From contig JAKTNV010000023.1 of the NCBI GenBank assembly GCA_022747635.1, forward strand, positions 5,903,348-5,967,347: a stretch of 64,000 nt of DNA, in the 5' to 3' direction. Origin of the DNA: Hetaerina americana. Lineage: Eukaryota; Arthropoda; Insecta; Odonata; Calopterygidae. Positions 51,701 through 57,700 of this stretch are shown here, piece by piece. Made by a program: the position numbers and the translations under genes. The notes under the pieces were generated by a model. The model saw only the letters and a program-made list of their open reading frames with translations. It did not search any database and was not told the origin of the DNA. How positions within the stretch are numbered: position 1 is the stretch's first letter; each line of letters begins with the position of its first letter.

Positions 51701-54700
51701 CCCATGTTTTTTTATGTACATTGTATTTGATTTTGAATTTGGTTTTACCCATAGTCAACAGAAAAGATTTGCTGTTATTATTACGAAGACTGTCAAACTC
51801 TTGAGAAATTCCAAGTAAAGAAGTTTTATCTAAATTTGATGATCCTCAGTAAAGACGACAATGAAGAGGTCACAATATGAAAAACATTACAAGTCTCATG
51901 GAACTTGACCAATAATATAGCCTGCATTGTCCAAAATATAGTACCCTTCCAAACATAAATACCACCCACCTTCTTTCCTCACTCTTGGATATCTTTTTCT
52001 TAATATAAAAATATCCATATTGATATTTATTTTTTAGGGCATTTAATTCCTAAATTTTTCATGCAATTATGTATTTTATATTAGGAATAGACAATTTAAA
52101 TTAACAGTTTTTTAATAAGAAATAACTACATTTGGAGGTATAAACAAATGAGAGAAACTCTTCTTTGGTATTTTGGCACAACTCAACAAGTTTTCATACA
52201 ACAATAATACTTAATTGTTCATAGTTATCAGCTATATGCTAACATAGAAGACAAATAAATGAAGTTAACTGAAAACTGCAATATAAACATGGATGAGTCA
52301 TACCTACAGGACTATCTAAAACTTGTTCCAAATCAACTCGAGAATTTTATCTACCAATTGATGATATACTTTCCAAAGAATCTGGAAAGTCTTCATTTCT
52401 ATTTTTAAATCTATATTTATTTAAGGATTTATATGCATCAAAAGAATAGCATTACTTACTGATTCACCTTTTTCCCCTTTGTCACCTTTCTGTCCAGGGT
52501 ATCCCTAAAAAATGAGAAGTAGTTTTAAATATACATTCAAAAAATTATACGTATACATTAAATAATATTCAAAATGTTTTAATTAACCTAATAAGCAAGG
52601 CACTACAATTTATCAGCATAGTATATTATCTATGCTTGAAATTTTAAATTTACATTTGGCAGCAACTTTCTCTGGATGTGAAAGAATTCCATATATAAAT
52701 AATTAATTTTTTAATAAAAATTCAAGTCACATTTGTAACACATTTGTTTAAAATACTTGGTCAATTCTTTCTATGTGCTATTGTAACTTCTAAGGCACAT
52801 ACCAAATTATCTTGTGTTCTTCTGGCAGTAATATAGTGCAAGAAATTTACATATAAAAAAAGCACTAAAAGAAAACACAATTTTAAGCAACATAGATTAG
52901 ACAAAGGTTTTGGAGAAGTTTTCTCTGTCTCTAGCTTGGTTTGTGAGTTTGGCCCAGCTAAAGAGCCTGTCTCACATGTAAAAGAAGAAGGATAAAAGCA
53001 AGATATTTGATCTCAAGTTTCATGTTTATGCCCAGAATATTGATTGGCAGGAAGCCTTGGAAAAAACTAAAATTATCAGAAGATGAAAAGCTGGAGGAAG
53101 CCATTTATTATTAGCACAGACTGCGGAGATCAAGTGGTGCAGGAATTGCCAGCACTGAAATTCAAAACAGAGCACAAAAAATTGCCAAAATCACTTACAT
53201 ACTGGAAACTTCACACCAAGTGGTCATAGTTTATCGTGGTTTAAGGGGAGACATATTTTTATAATAAAATTTCCAGTGAAATTATGCAGATAGCATTGCC
53301 ATTGAATCATTTAGGATACAATTGAATGTACTGATGGCTGAATATGATTTATAATTGTGTCAAATGTATAATGCAGATGAATAGGGTATATACTGTAGAG
53401 CTATGCCAGAAAAATGCAAGCTTTACAGATTAAATCCTTCTTCCTGGATGTAACTTCAGTAAGGGTAGAATCTCTAGATCACTCTGTGCTAATGCAGATG
53501 GTAGGCAAAAGTTAAAGGGTGTTCCAAAGAAACTGCAGGAGATGCCGCAACAGTAACTTTTAACGGAGTCATCCGCTAATGTGCATTTCAATGCAACAAT
53601 TTCAGAGTGTAAAAATCATTCGCCTTGACTGGGATCTCAGTCAAGGCGAATGATTTTTACACTCTGAAATTGTTGCATTTAAAGGGTGTTGTTTTGGGAA
53701 AATTTCAACAACCCTGTGTTTTAAGGTAGGGAGGCAATGAGGGGAGCAGATTAGATAAGTGGACAGGTTTACAAGCAAGGGTGACTCCAAGGCAAGGAAC
53801 AACGGGCAAGTTTGTTGAGGGGTTGTGACAAAGGGTTGGTGGACACCAGAATGTTTCCTAAATTGGCAGGTTACCTCTATTTGAAAGAGGGGCATTTGGG
53901 GTAGGCAAGAGGAGAACTGTCATTATCATATAAAATAGGGAAATGTTCTCTGAAAAAGGTTTTTAGTCAGTGGAATCCAGGGAAATAGGTGGTGCATTGG
54001 ATGAGTCCTATATCAGATATGGGGTTGTCTTTCTGGTGAGTGTGTAGGGTAGAACAGTGGATTTTCTTATGCAGGAGCTTCTCTGGGGAACTACATTTGT
54101 GGAGTGCATTGTGGAGATTATGAAGGTGTTTGGTGAGGGCGGCTGTGGGGTTGCAAATTGAGTAAGTTGAGTGAAAGCAATCTAAACTTTGCAAAAATCA
54201 AAGATTGTAAATGTGTCCCAAAGCTCCATTGATGCAAAAATGATAGGTAAAATTATACATAGAGCATACAAGATCTGCACAAAAAAAGAAAAGACTGGTC
54301 TTTCCATGTGCAAATTGCTTGAAAGATGGCAATCAATGAGGTGTCGCCTTGTAGCGGTGTCTGTGAGAAGTAAAACTGCCTTGCATGTGGCCCTATCTCG
54401 ACTTGCCTCCGCACAACAGCGATTCTTGTCTGAGCTTGCACACGCTTGATGTACAAATTCTTGAGTTGGTGGGAATGAAGGTGACACACAAATGACACAG
54501 TTTCAGATGTAACATGGTGAAAATCCTTCATTGTGAAAGAAGACACTTTGCTTTTCAACAAAGAATTTTTTTGTCACCACCTAGGTTTCATTAGAGGGAC
54601 CTGAAGATGTTACGCTGTAACAAAACCTAGGTCATAATGAAAAAAAAATTCTATTTGGAAAAGCAAAGTGTGCTCTTTCATCGAGAATAAAGGTGTTAAG

Positions 54701-57700
54701 AGAAGCAGCATGGTGTTCCTTGTGGAATAAAGGAATATTCATTTCAAATCTTCTGAGCATAACCACATATGACTAATCAATATTTTTCACAACAGAAACA
54801 AATTTTTAAGTGAACAAAATGTCTCCTTCTGAAGAAAAGAACATTTTTGCCACACTTACAGGTGGACCAGGTAGTCCAGGTGGTCCCATTAATCCAGGAG
54901 GGCCAATATCACCATATTCACCTTTTTCCCCTTTGGGTCCAGGTTGTCCCTGGAAAGATAAGATATTAGTTTAAATTAAGCCTCATACTACAGGGAGAAA
55001 TTCAATATTCAATGGGATGTGTCATCTACATTCTACTTTCCATTAACTGCAATAATTATGCTCAAATTTAAACACTCCTTACTGCAAATCAAGAAAATGT
55101 GATTACTACTGACCAATTCCTTTAATTAATCGCAGAGCCAAAACTTGATATTTACACAAAAGAAGTCAGTGCCACGTTGTGGGCCTGCTACCTTGCAACG
55201 GGTTTTCTGACTTAGATACTCATGTCTTTTACAATGGGGAAGTGAGCTGCTATTGCCTAGACAAATATTATGTCAAAAAGATTACAGTAGGCTACAAATA
55301 TTATGCCCAAATGATTAGTTCCTCTCAATTTTGAATTAACATTGGTTAGCACTGTAGCAGCTCACCTCTCCATATTGCTAATTATGGTTTTCCCATCTAG
55401 TGAGCTGAAAAACTTCTTCCAAATGAAATATCATCATTGGTTTCAAACATTCTTACAACTTGGACCTCCTCCTTTTTATACTTCATTGCAGTATGTTCCC
55501 ATAAGCCTGATTGCAAATGACCCGTCATTTGGAAAGAAGTTTTGAGGAAACCGATGGTAACTTCAGCAGTAGCCATCAAAATAGAGCAAAATGAGATTTG
55601 AGACTCAAGTCCAACTCATGAAAGGAAGGCAATGTTCAAAAAGCACAAAATATTAAAAATGATCTTTTCTTTACTCAATTCATTCTCTATGTTCTTGGCT
55701 TATGGAAGCTGCTGTGGCTAGTGGCACAGGAGAGGAAAAATTTTTTGTGACGTATCTTCATATAAGGGATCTAATCTTATGGATAAGCTATTTAATAACC
55801 GTTAACACTCAAGATTTATTTATGCTCATGTGCCCTCTTCTTAAACAAAGTGGTAAAATGATGAAAAACTGACAGAGCAGTAAGCCTTTCCTTCGGTTGG
55901 GTGACAAGGGATATGATGTCTCATACACTCTTTCAATGAAATATTTTTTCAGGCTTTGCTTAAGTTCTTTGAAGTTGTTTCTTACAATTCATGCATTTCA
56001 ACCATATGTAATGCTACCTAACATGGTGCAAAGGCATTTTAAGAATTTCTTCAGATGTGAAAGTTAGTTTTCTGGGATTAGGTGAAAATAACAATAAAAA
56101 TAAGAGCACCACATCTAATAGGTACATTGGCATTCAATGAATGGAGTGGCATTTTATATAATATTTTATGGCATTCAAAGTGAAAATGGCAACATGCAAT
56201 CGATAGTTATTCATTTATATATTGTTTCACTGAACCGACAAATCACTGAAATATTTTTAAACAACTTTAAATTCTTGATAGAAATTTTACTCCAAGAAAA
56301 AGATATTTCAAAGACTGTTTATCAGAAAGTAGAAGGTTACTTTCTGCTGAAATTAAACAAATTAAATATAGTGAAGAAGTTAGCCCATCATGGTATTCCT
56401 ACCCAAGTTAACCTAAAATGCATAAAAGAATGGATGGATATACATCACATTTCTAGGGCTCCGAGTTGTCTTTCATATTTGATTGACCTAACCCAGCAGT
56501 AATTATGATCCCAAAGTTGGTGCTGAATATTCAAAAGTTAGCTACTTCCAATCTTTTGCCATATTTTTCCCAGTCATTGTATTATGAGATAATCAAGAAA
56601 TTTGACCAAACCTTTAAGTACCTAACTTCAAGTTACCAAATTTTTAGTAGAGGCAATGTATATTGATGTGCTTTCCTGAGCCATGTGCAAATACCCTCAG
56701 CGATGAATCCAGAATGTAGGTCTAGCATTCAATTTTAGGAGAGTTAGAATGAAAATCACTTCCAATGCTCAAATTTGACTCACTAGTTTGAGAGAGAATA
56801 TATTACACCAGTACACATTAAGGCATTGAGAGCATCTAGTCACAGCTGCCTGCTCACTACATAGAGTCTGTATTAATCTCTTGTCATTGTAGTTCATTCC
56901 AATTTCCTTTACTGCACATAGCATCAGGTCTCAGTCCATATAGTCAAAGGCTTCCTCAAGACTAAAGAATGTGATATAGAGTGGTTAACAATGCTGCTCC
57001 CTCAAAGAGATCACTTCCATGGATCTGATTTTTTGCAGCACTCAACGAACACCCCTTCACATAAAAGGCTGTAACTATTCTACACAACAAGATACCAAAA
57101 AAAGTCATTGAAGGTGTTTCTTTGGGAATTTTTGGTGGACAAAATGCCTCAAAGCAGATTAAAAAATAACAAACTGGAGGAGTGCTATTCAAAAAGTTCT
57201 GGTACCTTTTGAACAGGCCTCATATACTTCTGAATGAGGGTTCTTAGCTCTTACTCTCCCTCACCCTGATATATCTGAACACCATCCCCAAATGACTAAA
57301 CCATTGCTCTTATCCAAGAGGCATTATATATACCCTCATCGTGTCTATAAAAATTATTTCACCATTGATCTTCAACAAAATCAAGAACATGAAAAATAAA
57401 TGTTACTTGGGAAAACTACGTAATACTTATCATTTCAATTTTATCACATAATTAATTGATGAATTTGACAATTTGAGCTAGATGAGGTTTCTCTATTACT
57501 TTCCTACACTTTCTTTCATATGATCTAGCATCCTTTCAAAACAGATTAGTTGAATTACATGATAAGAAAATGTGTTCATGCTTCAAAGACACATAAGGTA
57601 TTAGCATATATAAATATGTGTGGGTCCACCCCCAAATTTTGGCTTTTAATTTCCATTTTTTTACATTTCTGGTGTATTGGTTGACACTAGTTTTTCTATC

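Larger units (their letters stand above)
53029..53710. repeat. Unclassified dispersed repeat, copy 2, split by a SINE
   Basis: 53029-53523 and 53679-53710 align in order with 35998-36554 (CAGAATATTGATTGGCAGGA, TGATTTATAATTGTGTCAAA, GTGCTAATGCAGATGGTA, then GGGAAAATTTCAACAACCCT). The break is filled by the SINE B insertion, whose duplicated target TTAAAGGGTGTT belongs to this repeat. Confidence 0.68.

Noticed and set aside
56137..56502. Plus-strand 121-codon open frame
   Set aside because: No recognised family; in AT-rich intron it could be chance. Kept only as intron content.
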